A DNA stretch of 64,000 bases from JAAOZP01 sp964616835 (GCA_964616835.1 CAZTSG010000001.1:1-64000), one strand, 5' to 3'. Counted from the stretch's first letter, positions 43,801 through 52,573 are shown. The notes: generated by a model from the sequence alone, not told the origin. A program made the numbers and translations.

Positions 43801-44662
43801 CAACGGCCTCGTTGTCGAAATAAGTCGTCACGTGATACTGTAGAAGATCCTCATGGTCCTGTATTATTAAGGGGGAGGCTCCGGACTCTATGTACTCCCT
43901 TATTCTGCGCGCTGTCCTTATTATGTCGACAAGCTTATGCGTTAAATCGTCTTCAGACCTCTCGCCGGTTTCAAGTATTATCGAGGGTCTAACCTGTATG
44001 GGTGGAACCGGCAGGACTTCTATAACGTACCACGCTGGATGAGCAACCTCAGGGTCTATGTTCAGAAGCCTAAGGTCATCGTTAGGGATCGAGTTTAAAC
44101 GCTCCCTTATTATCCGGGAGTTTAGAAGCCTAAGGGCTCCGTCAGGATCCCTCTCGTAGAACTTCGTAGGTCTCTCAAGCCTGATCTGGTATTTCTCAGC
44201 CCCGCAGTGCGGGCACCTGTTTGCCCTCCTAACCTCGTCCTTTATCTGGTCGAAAATCTGCTCGGGCACGATGCCGTACAGCTCCTCGTACTCCCTCATC
44301 TTCTCCCTGTAATGGCTTATCCTATCGTTCGGCAGCAGTATTCTGCCGCATTGCCTGCAGGTTGATTGCAGAACGCGTTCGATCTCCCGCGCGAACGAAA
44401 CATGTATCACTGGGACGGGCAGCTCTATGTGTCCGAAGTGTCCCGGACATTTGTCGGGCAGGTTGCCGCAAGTCTTGCACCTCTGCCTAGGCTCTATGGT
44501 TCCTAGGCGCGTATCCATTATCCCGCCTGGGACGGAGAGACCGTCCTGGTCATACGTCTCGTCAGTCGTCACTTCCATCACGGAGAGCTTCCTGATCTCA
44601 GCTGGGGATAGTACTCCGAACTTTATCGAATCCAGCTGCTTTATCTCAACTTCCTGACTCAT
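40814..44662 (-). CDS. rpoA: DNA-directed RNA polymerase subunit A, A' and A'' fused in one chain
   Basis: Largest subunit of RNA polymerase, 1282 residues. The A' part has zinc site CKTCGNLPDKCPGHFGH, the catalytic metal site NADFDGDEMNLH, KRVDFSARTVI and bridge/trigger parts; with no stop or new start it continues into the A'' part from GESVGIVAAQSIGEPGTQ through GLPRLIELLDARK to the C-terminal GRHGVSGSKQSVLAKAAFE (parts). In most crenarchaeal and euryarchaeal genomes rpoA1 and rpoA2 are separate genes; the sum of their lengths equals this chain, so it is a true fusion with no intein. rpoB ends 4 bases upstream. Confidence 0.96.
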   Translation of the reverse strand: MSQEVEIKQLDSIKFGVLSPAEIRKLSVMEVTTDETYDQDGLSVPGGIMDTRLGTIEPRQRCKTCGNLPDKCPGHFGHIELPVPVIHVSFAREIERVLQSTCRQCGRILLPNDRISHYREKMREYEELYGIVPEQIFDQIKDEVRRANRCPHCGAEKYQIRLERPTKFYERDPDGALRLLNSRIIRERLNSIPNDDLRLLNIDPEVAHPAWYVIEVLPVPPIQVRPSIILETGERSEDDLTHKLVDIIRTARRIREYIESGASPLIIQDHEDLLQYHVTTYFDNEAVGVLPAQHRTRKTLRTLAQRLKGKEGRFRKNLSGKRVDFSARTVISPDPYLDIDEVGVPVEVAKILTVPERVTYWNRDWLMQLVRNGPFTHPGSEYIIRPGGAKHKLQFVENRDTLAEALDIGFVVERHLLDGDFVIFNRQPSLHRLSMLGHRVKVLPGKTFRLNPSVCPPYNADFDGDEMNLHVPQSLEASVETSMLLGVKNHYLTPRYGAPIMGAIRDFITGAYLLTRKDTYLTKEEFARIVYAAGYEGELPEPEVKTPEPLWSGRQAVSLLLRKDFNYVNKTSVGDAASKEEAEIVIKNGKIISGVIDKASIGAEKADTILHRIIKKYGAEEGHRFISAFEKMVREFLLLRGFSFSYRDVELPKNVQERVSREVDQADAEVEKLLEEWKKGKIKRIPGMSEEESLEAYIMDALSNVRSRVGNLVSSTLGLDNSMVVMTKTGARGSDLNVGQISGCLGQQALRGKRIFKGYFERPLPHFRRGDLGPLARGFIKANYYMGLSPIELFYHSMSGRESLVDTAVRTQQSGYLQRRLIHALESLRVEYDGTVRDSYGNIVDIIYGEDGVDPSKSDHGKSVDAFRIVEEYLLSIPKKGSPASRQTVKKMIEEHGRILPLNVKKETFHAIISKRLPASAARKVVERVVEEYKRALVEAGESVGIVAAQSIGEPGTQMTLRTFHYAGVREANVTLGLPRLIELLDARKTPKTPMMTVYLKKPYNEDYSRALRVAKKMVYTTIEDVARIGLKSTTAYDYLVIYPVKEWLAERGLSEEDVQKVFKTLNVRFNVKSDGTIEIPIKNDAEKFESKIRKTPVSGITGVKGVLLKEENKEYCIITEGSNLAEVFNIPEVDYTRTVTNDIHEIAEVLGIEAARAALINEMWKTLNEQGLDVDWRHLSLVASAMTQDGTVKQIGRHGVSGSKQSVLAKAAFERAVQVLVEGAVAGMEDKLLGMTERVLAGSEIYAGTGMVKVYVDIEGFTKSKVDSGDVGGESVSKQQA

Positions 44663-44666
44663 TCCC

Positions 44667-47600
44667 CTACACCCTCTCCCTAACCCTCAGCCTCGGAAAT
44701 ATTCCTAGGCTCATCAACTCTTGGAGCAGGAGCTTGAACGCGTAAGACATTTCTACGCCGCTGACGTCCTTCCCCTTCTCGCAGAGCGGGCAGACATGCT
44801 TCTTCTGCTTAGCATCGTAGTAAGCAAAGGTACCGCACTTCTCGCAAACATACACTATAGTCCTGTCCGACTCTTCTAAAAGCCTGTCTTGGAGAAGCCT
44901 GGCTGCGCCATGCCCTACTAGACAGTCTCTCTCCATCTCTCCAAACCTTAAGCCGCCGCCCCTGGACCTTCCTTCAGTAGGCTGGTGCGTAAGCATCTGG
45001 ACTTGCCCTCTAGCCCTTGCATGCATCTTGTCCTTAACCATGTGGTGGAGCCTCTGATAGTAAATTATGCCCATGAAAACCTTTGCTCTGAAGCGTTTCC
45101 CAGTGATCCCATCTATGAAATCAAACTCGCCGTACGGCGAGAAGCCGTGTACTTCAAGAATCTTTTGAACCTCCTGCTCCGGAGCATGTATGAAAGTAGT
45201 GCCATCCATCCGCCTTCCCTCAAGTGCTGCGGCAATACCAAACAACGACTCGAGGAAGTGGCTTATCGTCATCCTAGACGGGATTGCATGCGGGTTTATC
45301 AAGAGGTCCGGAACCAAACCGTCCTCGGTGAAAGGCATATCTGTCTGGGGGACGAGCATTCCGATAACCCCCTTCTGACCAGACCTGGAGGCAAACTTGT
45401 CCCCTATCTCCGGAATCCTGTGATCTCTAATCCTAACTTTTATCAACCGGTTGTTCTCCAAGTCCTCTGTTATCATCACACTATCCACGTAGCCGCTTTC
45501 AGACGGTTTAAGAGCGACAGAAGAGTCTCTCCGAGCAGGTGCTTGGAAAACAAGCTCCTTATATTCTTCGAAGAACCTCGGTGGGCTTGACCTGCCGACT
45601 ATAACCTCCCCGCCCTTGACCTCTGCCTCAACCGAGACTATGCCGTCCTCCTCTATCTTAGCATAGGCCTCGTCCCCCCTGTATCCTCTGACCTGCGAAT
45701 CAGGCTTCTCTATCCTATCAACCTCGCCCATCGGGTACCTCCTGGCTTCAACCTCGTAAGACTTGTAGGTGGTTGATCTCGCTAGGCCGCGCTGAATCGA
45801 CGCTGCGTTCAAAACTATGGCGTCCTCCATGTTGTACGGGTGGGACAGTACCGCAACCATGAAATTCTGACCGATAGGCCTCTTATCCAAGCCTATGATC
45901 GGGTCGACTCTAGAGGCTACTAGTGGCGTCTGAGGATATGTCATAACGTGGAAAGTAGTGTAGAAAGAATTGCTGATGTTAGCGAACGGGAGCCCAAGCG
46001 CCTGCTTAGCCATCGCCGCCTCGTAAGTGTTCCTGGGCGAGTGGTTGTGCTCTGCGAAGGGGACGGTTGACGAGACGACGCCGAACATGAGTATCGGGCT
46101 TATCTCCAGATGCGTTGTTTCACTCGTAACATCTTTCAAGGATACTGCTATAACAGCATTCTCCTCTTCATCGGCGTCTAGAAATTCAACCACTCCATTA
46201 TTAACAAGGTCTTCGAAACTTATCTTGCCGAGGGCGAGCTTCGAAACATGGTCCTTGGTGAGCTTAACCTGCCCCTCTTCAACGACTATGAGGGGCCTCC
46301 TAACCCTTCCGGGGTCGGCGTTGAAATAAACCTCCTTAACAATCCTGCCGCCGTAGTTAAACTCGTAATATGCTACGTTTATCTCCTGCGGTATTACTCC
46401 CCTCCTCCTCAGCCCCCTGATCTCCTTAACCAGAGCCTCTCCAGAGTGGGAATAGCCGACTAGGACACCGTCTATGAATATTTTCGCAGCCGTGGAACGC
46501 GTCTCCGGATCAGCCTTGGTCACAGGTACTAAGCCGAATTTTGAAAGAATCTTGTCGAGCATAGACTTGTCTGCCGATACGGAGACCTGTGCGCCTATGC
46601 TCATATTCTTCACGAGCCCACAATTCACGCCCTCAGGCGTCTCGTTCGGGTCTAGCTTGCCCCATTGAGTAGGATGCAGGTCTCTGGCGTCAAAGTTAGA
46701 CTGGCTCCTGCTCAGTGGCGATTGGATTCTCCGCAGGTGGCTTAGGACGGAGAGATAATTAGTCCTGTCCAGTAGTTGAGTGACGCCGACAAGCCTCTTC
46801 CCCCAGTTTCCAGTAGCCATAGCTTGGTTGATGGAGTCTGTGATAAGACTGGTAGTGATCAGGTTTGAGAAAGAGTATATTGCTCTGTGCCTGAGGCTGA
46901 ACTTTTCAAGCTGGTACCTGAAGTCTCTAACCATCCTCCTGAATGATGTTCTGAAAAGCTCTGCGAGAAGCCCGCCGGCAAGCCTGATCCTCTTATTCTT
47001 ATAATGGTCCTTGTCGTCGGGGGGACGCCAGCCGAGCTTCATTGCTAGGATCCTCTCAGCCATCTCGCAGAGGAAAAGCGCCTTACTGTATCTGGAAGAC
47101 TCATCCATACCGATGTGGGGCAGTAGGATCTTGTCTAGAACGTTCTGAGTCTTGTTTAAACGAACCCTATCAGACTGGCCGTAGGCAACCCTGTTACCTA
47201 TGTACATTATAGCGTCCTCCTTGCTCATAATATTCTGCGCAGCGTCGAAAGACGGTGCCAGCAATTCCTGGATCTCGGGGAACGGTGAAACATGTTCCGC
47301 TATCTCCTTGTCCGAAGTCATTCCCAAAGCCTTCAGCATTATTACGAATGGGATCTCCTGCCCGACACCGGGGAGATAGACCTTAAGCTCGTTGCTCTGC
47401 CCCTTCAGCCTCACCTCAACCCTGGTCCTATAGCCTACTGTGGTGGAGAACACGCGTGCAATGTAGAAGGAGTAGGGCCCTATCTTCTTCTCCTCGAGAA
47501 TTATCCTGTTCGGAGCAAGGTCTTCAACACCGACAATGATCCTCTCGGAGCCGTTTATTATGAAGTAGCCACCGGGGTCATAGGGGTCTTCCCCAAGCCT

Positions 47601-48029
47601 AATCCTCGCCTCCGGACTGAGGCCGGCGAGTGCGCAATACCTCGAGTTAACCATGATCGGTATCTCCCCTATAAGGACTTCCTGCCTCGTCTCCCTACCG
47701 TCCCTCAGCTCCTTAACCTCTAGGTAAACTGGGGCGGAGTATGTGAAGTTCCTCATCCTCGCCTCCATGGGGTATACGTTTCTCACAGCACCGCTCGGCT
47801 CTATGATCCTCGGAACGTGAACACGTATTTCTCCAAACTCTACGCGGATAGTCTTATCCTCTACAGTAACCTCTATATTCTTAACCTCGTCCACTATCTT
47901 CTGCATATCCTTGTCTACGAACTCGTTGAACGAGTCTATATGGTGCCTCGCCAACCCAATGCTCCTTATATGGTGCTCGGCAACCACCCACAGGTCTGCT
48001 TCACTAAGCTCCTCAGCCATGTTGCTCAA
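44667..48029 (-). CDS. rpoB: DNA-directed RNA polymerase subunit B
   Basis: Second-largest subunit, 1120 residues in one piece. HPTQWGKLDPNETPEGVNCGLVKN (parts), GDKFASRSGQKGVIG, PDLLINPHAIPSRMT and the C-terminal zinc site CEKCGTFAYY with CPLCEKG are intact. Start ATG 48029 overlaps rpoH by 4 bases. Not split into B' and B'' as in many methanogens. Confidence 0.97.
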   Translation of the reverse strand: MSNMAEELSEADLWVVAEHHIRSIGLARHHIDSFNEFVDKDMQKIVDEVKNIEVTVEDKTIRVEFGEIRVHVPRIIEPSGAVRNVYPMEARMRNFTYSAPVYLEVKELRDGRETRQEVLIGEIPIMVNSRYCALAGLSPEARIRLGEDPYDPGGYFIINGSERIIVGVEDLAPNRIILEEKKIGPYSFYIARVFSTTVGYRTRVEVRLKGQSNELKVYLPGVGQEIPFVIMLKALGMTSDKEIAEHVSPFPEIQELLAPSFDAAQNIMSKEDAIMYIGNRVAYGQSDRVRLNKTQNVLDKILLPHIGMDESSRYSKALFLCEMAERILAMKLGWRPPDDKDHYKNKRIRLAGGLLAELFRTSFRRMVRDFRYQLEKFSLRHRAIYSFSNLITTSLITDSINQAMATGNWGKRLVGVTQLLDRTNYLSVLSHLRRIQSPLSRSQSNFDARDLHPTQWGKLDPNETPEGVNCGLVKNMSIGAQVSVSADKSMLDKILSKFGLVPVTKADPETRSTAAKIFIDGVLVGYSHSGEALVKEIRGLRRRGVIPQEINVAYYEFNYGGRIVKEVYFNADPGRVRRPLIVVEEGQVKLTKDHVSKLALGKISFEDLVNNGVVEFLDADEEENAVIAVSLKDVTSETTHLEISPILMFGVVSSTVPFAEHNHSPRNTYEAAMAKQALGLPFANISNSFYTTFHVMTYPQTPLVASRVDPIIGLDKRPIGQNFMVAVLSHPYNMEDAIVLNAASIQRGLARSTTYKSYEVEARRYPMGEVDRIEKPDSQVRGYRGDEAYAKIEEDGIVSVEAEVKGGEVIVGRSSPPRFFEEYKELVFQAPARRDSSVALKPSESGYVDSVMITEDLENNRLIKVRIRDHRIPEIGDKFASRSGQKGVIGMLVPQTDMPFTEDGLVPDLLINPHAIPSRMTISHFLESLFGIAAALEGRRMDGTTFIHAPEQEVQKILEVHGFSPYGEFDFIDGITGKRFRAKVFMGIIYYQRLHHMVKDKMHARARGQVQMLTHQPTEGRSRGGGLRFGEMERDCLVGHGAARLLQDRLLEESDRTIVYVCEKCGTFAYYDAKQKKHVCPLCEKGKDVSGVEMSYAFKLLLQELMSLGIFPRLRVRERV

Positions 48030-48283
48030 CCCTCTACCACTACGCGGTACGCCAGAGTTTCCCCAGCAACCGGGCTCTTCCTCACTACCTCGACAATATC
48101 CCCCGGCTTAGCTCCTATTGCTATCGCAACAGGATCGCTGTTAAGCATCTTAGGCAACTGGGAGGGCTTAATATCGTACTTCTTGAGAAGGGCTTCCTTC
48201 TCCTCAGTAGATAAAATCCGGTGACGGGGCACTAAAACATGGTCGAGTATGTTCACTTTACTAATGTTTTTCTTACTAACCAA
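48026..48283 (-). CDS. rpoH: DNA-directed RNA polymerase subunit H
   Basis: Rpb5-like subunit, 85 residues: ILDHVLVPRHRILS, KKYDIKPSQLPKML, DPVAIAIGAKPGDIVEVVRKSPVAG (parts). TTG 48283 is 8 bases after the start site predicted from a TATA-like GTTTATTACC at 48312-48321; GTG 48256 is a shorter option. First gene of the polymerase cluster. Confidence 0.93.
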   Translation of the reverse strand: MVSKKNISKVNILDHVLVPRHRILSTEEKEALLKKYDIKPSQLPKMLNSDPVAIAIGAKPGDIVEVVRKSPVAGETLAYRVVVEG

Positions 48284-48579
48284 GCAGCGTCGAGTGGGGT
48301 AGGGAAAAGGTGGTAATAAACGTTTCCCCTTTAAAAGAAGCCGGGAAGCTGGTTTTCAACCTCGGAAACACAGGGGGCAGCCGATTAAACCTCAAGTCCG
48401 CAGCACGACGCTTCGTCGAAGCCAGCGTCTTCTACACAATATCCCGCCCGCCGGCATTTTAACACCTTAATTGAGCTTTGGAAACAACGCCACCTGAAGA
48501 ATGAAGAATTAATCAAACAGGGGCTTAAAACCCTTGGGAGAAAAGTTAAATAAGGACATTGGGCTTAAAAGAGAAATGT
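48284..48579. other. Divergent intergenic region between rpoH and tRNA-Tyr
   Basis: About 300 bases. It holds the rpoH promoter (TATA-like at 48312-48321), a near-palindrome GCTTCGTCGAAGC at 48389-48401, and a TATA-like run GTTAAATAAGG at 48545-48555 ahead of the tRNA. No gene seen. Confidence 0.45.
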
Positions 48580-48721
48580 CCCGCGGTAGCTCAGCCTGGT
48601 AGAGCTTCCGGCTGTAGTCCTCCACCGCGGGTGGGGGCGTTCAGCCTACCGGGCGAACAGAAACCGGAGAGCCGCGCGTGCCGCGCCTGGAGTGTCGCTG
48701 GTTCAAATCCAGCCCGCGGGA
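48580..48721 (+). tRNA. tRNA-Tyr (GTA) with two introns
   Basis: Acceptor CCCGCGG/CCGCGGG, D arm GCTC...GAGC, anticodon GTA at 48614-48616, T arm GCTGG-TTCAAAT-CCAGC, discriminator A. The anticodon stem TCCGG pairs with CCGGA only after removing 48618-48662 (45 bases, canonical site after position 37). Another 23 bases (about 48669-48691) must be removed between the anticodon stem and the variable loop; a repeated GGAG blurs its exact edges. Spliced length is 74. EndA is encoded at 49320. Confidence 0.88.
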
Positions 48722-48782
48722 CTTCTAGAAAGCTCAAAAGTTTGTGTCTCATATGCAACAATATGTCTTAATTCGTCTTGAA

Positions 48783-48837
48783 GATTTATTAACATAAATC
48801 TCTTGCTTATCCTTCCCATCTATCTTCCATCTATCTT
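48783..48837. repeat. Dyad and tandem repeat upstream of the ArsR-type gene
   Basis: GATTTA-TTAACA-TAAATC (48783-48800) is a perfect dyad; CCATCTATCTT is repeated head to tail at 48816-48826 and 48827-48837. They lie 100-160 bases before the ArsR-type start, too far for a simple promoter block, in AT-rich DNA after tRNA-Tyr. Confidence 0.4.
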
Positions 48838-48941
48838 GTTTTAGAAACCGCTTTTTAATTTAAAGGCTCTAATTAATTTTTGTTATTTTTTCTTATTAAC
48901 AGTGAATACTTAAATATATGTACTCTCATAATACTGGAGCC

Positions 48942-49265
48942 ATGAAGCAAGCGGGGAAGAAGCCAGAGGTATTCAAGGCAAAAGTGTTTAAGGCTTTAAG
49001 CGATCCTGCTAGACTGGAGATCATTGAGCTACTTAAGGGAGGAGGAAAGTATGTCAGCGATATTGTTAAGAAGACCGGTGTTGTTCAGCCAGCGGTTTCA
49101 CGCCACTTGAAGATACTTAAGGAGTGCGGTGTGGTTGAGGAAAGTAAAGTTGGGAATAAGAGGCTTTACAAGGTTACTGACGCAAGGATATTCAAAGTCA
49201 TTAACTCGCTCGATCCAAACTTGATAGAGGGTCTGAAAAAGCACGTGCTTGAGCGCATGGTTTAA
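48942..49265 (+). CDS. ArsR family winged-helix regulator
   Basis: 107 residues: KVFKALSDPARLEIIELLKGG (parts), SDIVKKTGVVQPAVSRHLKIL (recognition helix VSRHLKIL) and the wing VVEESKVGNKRLYKV. Only one Cys (KECG) is present, so the classical ArsR metal site is absent and the signal is unknown. The frame opens at ATG 48918, but that ATG lies inside the TATA-like CTTAAATATATG; ATG 48942 fits the predicted start site. Monocistronic, convergent with endA. Confidence 0.85.
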   Translation: MKQAGKKPEVFKAKVFKALSDPARLEIIELLKGGGKYVSDIVKKTGVVQPAVSRHLKILKECGVVEESKVGNKRLYKVTDARIFKVINSLDPNLIEGLKKHVLERMV

Positions 49266-49319
49266 AGCTCGGATTAATCTGGAAAAACTTCAGCGAGACA
49301 GCCGCTCGATTAGTATTTT

Positions 49320-49883
49320 CTATGCTTTCCACCATTTAGATACTAGATACTTTACATCATCATTCTTCACATCGGCGATCGCAAAAACAAACAGTTTTTT
49401 CACAGATGTTGCAAGCCTTCCCGCGCGGACGAAGTCCGGCGCGTCTATCTTGTCACTAACCTTCTTGACTTCAAGTATTGCTGGCGCATGGTCTATCCCT
49501 GGGCCATGTTCGTAGATCGCAAAGTCGCATCCGAATTTTATTCCCGGTGTGACTACGAACCCTCTGTTCCTAAGGTCCCTGTAAACTATGAATTTGCTTT
49601 TAAAATCCTCGTGGATTCTCGAGGCTATTCTCAGTAATTGTTCGGAAGTAACTTCCTTCCCCTCTCTGTCAACGACTCTTATCACCCTTTTTTCCAAGAG
49701 GTATAGTCCCTCGAACAAGTCTAGCGTTAGGGGGGCGTTGAAATTAAAATCCTTGGGTTTCGGAATGCCGACGGGCTTGCCGAAGAAACCCATTTTGTAT
49801 ACTTCTTGCGAGTGTGCAATATCCCATATTATCAAGCGGTCTCCTACGAGTTCAGCGATTATTTCAGCCGGTGTACTGCTCAT
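49320..49883 (-). CDS. endA: tRNA-splicing endonuclease
   Basis: Cuts bulge-helix-bulge introns in pre-tRNA. 187 residues with catalytic Tyr124 (GCDFAIYEHG), His132 (DHAPAIL) and Lys162 region (ATSVKKLFVF), in the order of the EndA family. Crenarchaeal EndA normally pairs a catalytic subunit with a structural one, and this is the catalytic type. It lies 600 bases from the intron-containing tRNA-Tyr. Starts at ATG 49883, 15 bases after the DUF47 gene. Confidence 0.92.
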   Translation of the reverse strand: MSSTPAEIIAELVGDRLIIWDIAHSQEVYKMGFFGKPVGIPKPKDFNFNAPLTLDLFEGLYLLEKRVIRVVDREGKEVTSEQLLRIASRIHEDFKSKFIVYRDLRNRGFVVTPGIKFGCDFAIYEHGPGIDHAPAILEVKKVSDKIDAPDFVRAGRLATSVKKLFVFAIADVKNDDVKYLVSKWWKA

Positions 49884-49898
49884 TTCTCAAACACTCTT

Positions 49899-50558
49899 TT
49901 AGAAAACGCTTAGAGATAATACTCTTGCCGCGTCTGCCGCGTCTGCAGCCCTGTCTACGACCTCCTCTATGAGGTTTGCAACATCCTTTAGAAGTAAGAT
50001 CGTGGGGGTGTCCGTTTTTGAAAATATTATCTTTATCTCAAGGGATCTGAAGAGGCTGTCAACCTCCTTCTCGCACGTTTCAACGTTCCTTGCGAATTCC
50101 TGTATTTTTGAAGTTTCAAAGCCTAGTGTGAATATTGCCTCCCTCATCTTAACGACAGCATCCAGAGCCTTTACCGTCAACTCTTTAAAATGCTCCTTCA
50201 AACCCTTCTCCACAGTCTTCTTCCTGAGGAAGAACTCTCTGAGCCTATATATTATTCCTTCGCAGAGATCTGGTATTCCAGTTAGCGGTGATGCTAGTCT
50301 GAGAAAATCCTCCCTGCTTACCATTATGGCTCCCGCTTCAATAAGATCGTTCGAAAGGCTTCTCTTAGTCTCTATAGACTTGTTTTTAAGGGCAACTACA
50401 TTGTTTAAAGACTCATCCAGTTTAGAAAGGTCGTCGTCGAAACATGCTAGGACAAGATTGTGGACTTCTCTAACCGAGTCTACAGCGTACCTCGCAAGCT
50501 CCTGGCATGTTTGCAGGAGCTGTCGTTTAAGCCGTAGTGTTGTCTCGGTGGGATACAT
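49899..50558 (-). CDS. DUF47/PhoU-like protein
   Basis: All-helical protein of 219 residues resembling the PhoU-related DUF47 family, which often regulates Pit-type phosphate transporters. Supporting blocks are the repeated acidic helices FDDDLSKLDESLNNVV and ETCEKEVDSLFRSLEIKIIF (parts), and VANLIEEVVDRAADAADAARV (parts). No transporter gene is beside it. ATG 50558; likely cotranscribed with endA. Confidence 0.78.
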   Translation of the reverse strand: MYPTETTLRLKRQLLQTCQELARYAVDSVREVHNLVLACFDDDLSKLDESLNNVVALKNKSIETKRSLSNDLIEAGAIMVSREDFLRLASPLTGIPDLCEGIIYRLREFFLRKKTVEKGLKEHFKELTVKALDAVVKMREAIFTLGFETSKIQEFARNVETCEKEVDSLFRSLEIKIIFSKTDTPTILLLKDVANLIEEVVDRAADAADAARVLSLSVF

Positions 50559-50661
50559 TTCTCAACTATCCTGTTTTCCCTCATTATCGATAGTGGTGTT
50601 CAGAGTTTTAAGCTTTTTCCGAGGAGTACTGACTTATTCGAGTTTTTATAACCGTTTAATT

Positions 50662-52152
50662 TTAAACCGAGGGCCTGGGTGTTGAAAGCAGTCTGTTAAG
50701 CTCAGTAGGCAGGCTGGCTATGCTTATCCTCTTCTGCTCCCTGGTGTCTCTAAACCTCAGCGTTACAGTATCGTCTGAAAAAGTCTGGTGGTCTATGGTT
50801 ATTGCAAACGGTATTCCTATTTCGTCGGCTCTAGCATACCTGCGGCCGATGCTTCCAGAATCGTCAAAGTTCACTTTGAAATCGCTCAGATAATCTGCTA
50901 CCTCCCTGGCCTTAGCTATGAAATCCGGCTTTGAAAGCAGTGGGAAAACAGAGACATCGAACGGCGAGAGATAGGGAGGTATGGAGAGGTATGTCCGCCC
51001 GTCTTCGTCAACTCTCAGGCTGTACTCTAGGAGAGCGTAGAGGAGCCTCTCTGCGCCGAAGCTGGGCTCCACCACATGGGGAACTATCTTCCTATTGGTT
51101 GAAGAAATGAAAACACTCATGTCCTCGCCGCTAACCCTCATGTGTCCAGAAAGATCATAATCGGTTCTGTAAGCGAATCCCGCTACCTCCGTCCACCCCC
51201 ATGACTCTAGAAGAACCTCGCAGTCGAAGAGTTGCTTAGCGTAATGAGCCCTCTCGTTCGGAAGCTTCTCCCTAAACCTGTAGGAGCCATCCGGTATCCC
51301 CAGGGCCTTGAGAAAGCTCTTCGTCAGAACCAGGAAGAAGGGTATCCAGTTGTTGCTGAAAAACCCTTTTTCAACAGCATCTCTTACCTTGATGCTTCGC
51401 AATCCTGAGAACCCCTTCTCCTGTTCCTCCGCGGTCAACACGGGTATTGTTTCCTCCAAATACTTCTCGTCCAGTGGCCCAGTGTTAGTGTCCGGGTCGA
51501 AGAAGAACTCGACTTCCATTATGGTGAATTCCCTGAGCCGAATAGGGCCCTGCCTCGGCGAGATCTCGTTCCTGAAGACCTTTCCCACTTGAGCGATTCC
51601 CAGCGGCAGGCTTGACCTGCCGTGGACATAGAGCCTCTTGAACTCTGTGAATATTCCTTGAGCAGTCTCGGGACGTAGGTAGCCGGGGTCGCCCACTCCT
51701 ATCTCTGTCTTAAACATTAAAAGCCATTGGAAAGACTTTGAAAAGCTCTCGCCGCAATTGGGGCACTTAACCTTGTTGCGTGCAACCAGCTTATCTATAT
51801 GTTCTAAAGATGCTCCTTCAGGAACGTTAATGCCGGCCTCGCTTAACAGATGGTCGGCGCGGAAGACTGAGCCGCACTTCTCGCACTTCAAAGCCTTATC
51901 TGTAAACTGGGTTTCATGACCTGAGGCCACGTAGACTGGTCTAGGACCTATTACCGGGGACTCTATTATTTGAAAATTCCTAGAGTACACAAAGTATTTT
52001 ATCCAAAGGTTTTCTAAACGCCTTTTTATCTCGAAACCCAGGTTCCCCAGGGTTAATAGGCCCTTAACTCCACCATATATCTCGTAAGAAGGCCAGAATA
52101 TTCCGCGACGCTTAGCCAACTCTATGAGAACATCCGTTTTCTTCTGCTTCAT
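50662..52152 (-). CDS. glyS: Glycyl-tRNA synthetase
   Basis: Class II synthetase charging tRNA-Gly. Motif 1 region GNLGFEIKRRLENLW, zinc pairs CEKCGSVF and CPNCGESF, motif 2 FRNEISPRQGPIRLREFT (parts), motif 3 FGAERLLYALLEY, then the anticodon-binding domain (about 400-496). ATG 52182 is in frame, but a TATA-like CTAATAAACC (minus, 52186-52195) predicts a start near 52164, so ATG 52152 is favoured. About 496 residues, compact for an archaeal GlyRS. Confidence 0.95.
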   Translation of the reverse strand: MKQKKTDVLIELAKRRGIFWPSYEIYGGVKGLLTLGNLGFEIKRRLENLWIKYFVYSRNFQIIESPVIGPRPVYVASGHETQFTDKALKCEKCGSVFRADHLLSEAGINVPEGASLEHIDKLVARNKVKCPNCGESFSKSFQWLLMFKTEIGVGDPGYLRPETAQGIFTEFKRLYVHGRSSLPLGIAQVGKVFRNEISPRQGPIRLREFTIMEVEFFFDPDTNTGPLDEKYLEETIPVLTAEEQEKGFSGLRSIKVRDAVEKGFFSNNWIPFFLVLTKSFLKALGIPDGSYRFREKLPNERAHYAKQLFDCEVLLESWGWTEVAGFAYRTDYDLSGHMRVSGEDMSVFISSTNRKIVPHVVEPSFGAERLLYALLEYSLRVDEDGRTYLSIPPYLSPFDVSVFPLLSKPDFIAKAREVADYLSDFKVNFDDSGSIGRRYARADEIGIPFAITIDHQTFSDDTVTLRFRDTREQKRISIASLPTELNRLLSTPRPSV

Positions 52153-52210
52153 TGCAGACAAGACGTTTCCGCTAACGAACATAACCTAATAAACCTTAGT
52201 GCCAGAATAT

Positions 52211-52573
52211 TTACAATAAGGGTAATCCCCCAGTAATCTTATTCATCAACTCTTCTGGAGCCGGGCCCAAGCCCAGACAGGTCACTGTGCCGGGGGGCAG
52301 CTCAGTAAGACCCATGTCGGAAATTAGGCAGGCCGCAACCCCCTCTTTTAAAGCCTCATCCCTGATCTTGAACAGCTCCTCTAGGGATTTGACTCTCAGG
52401 ACGATTTTCCTCTGCCCCTCCTTAAACCATTCTTCAAACCAATCGGGTTTAAGCCTTCGGGTTTCCTCGGCTGCTGAGACTGCTGCGTGTGCGACTTGGG
52501 CGCAGGCCTTGCCCAATGACATTTTCAAATCCTCTCTAACCACTATGCATTGCTTAAACCTGAAGCTACTCAT
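52211..52573 (-). CDS. pth2: Peptidyl-tRNA hydrolase (Pth2)
   Basis: Recycles peptidyl-tRNA. 120 residues with the Pth2 blocks FKQCIVVREDLKMSLGKACAQVAHAAV (parts), QRKIVLRVKSLEEL and DMGLTELPPGTVTCLGLGPAP (parts). ATG 52573. Follows nothing closely; glyS begins 59 bases downstream on the same strand. Confidence 0.95.
   Translation of the reverse strand: MSSFRFKQCIVVREDLKMSLGKACAQVAHAAVSAAEETRRLKPDWFEEWFKEGQRKIVLRVKSLEELFKIRDEALKEGVAACLISDMGLTELPPGTVTCLGLGPAPEELMNKITGGLPLL

Noticed and set aside
40814..44662. Intein or insertion as the reason for the long rpoA
   Set aside because: The length equals A' plus A'', motifs run continuously, and no intein blocks (such as HN-C ending) are seen.
48559..48771. 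Open frame across the tRNA-Tyr gene
   Set aside because: Coincident with a complete tRNA with introns, no protein motif.
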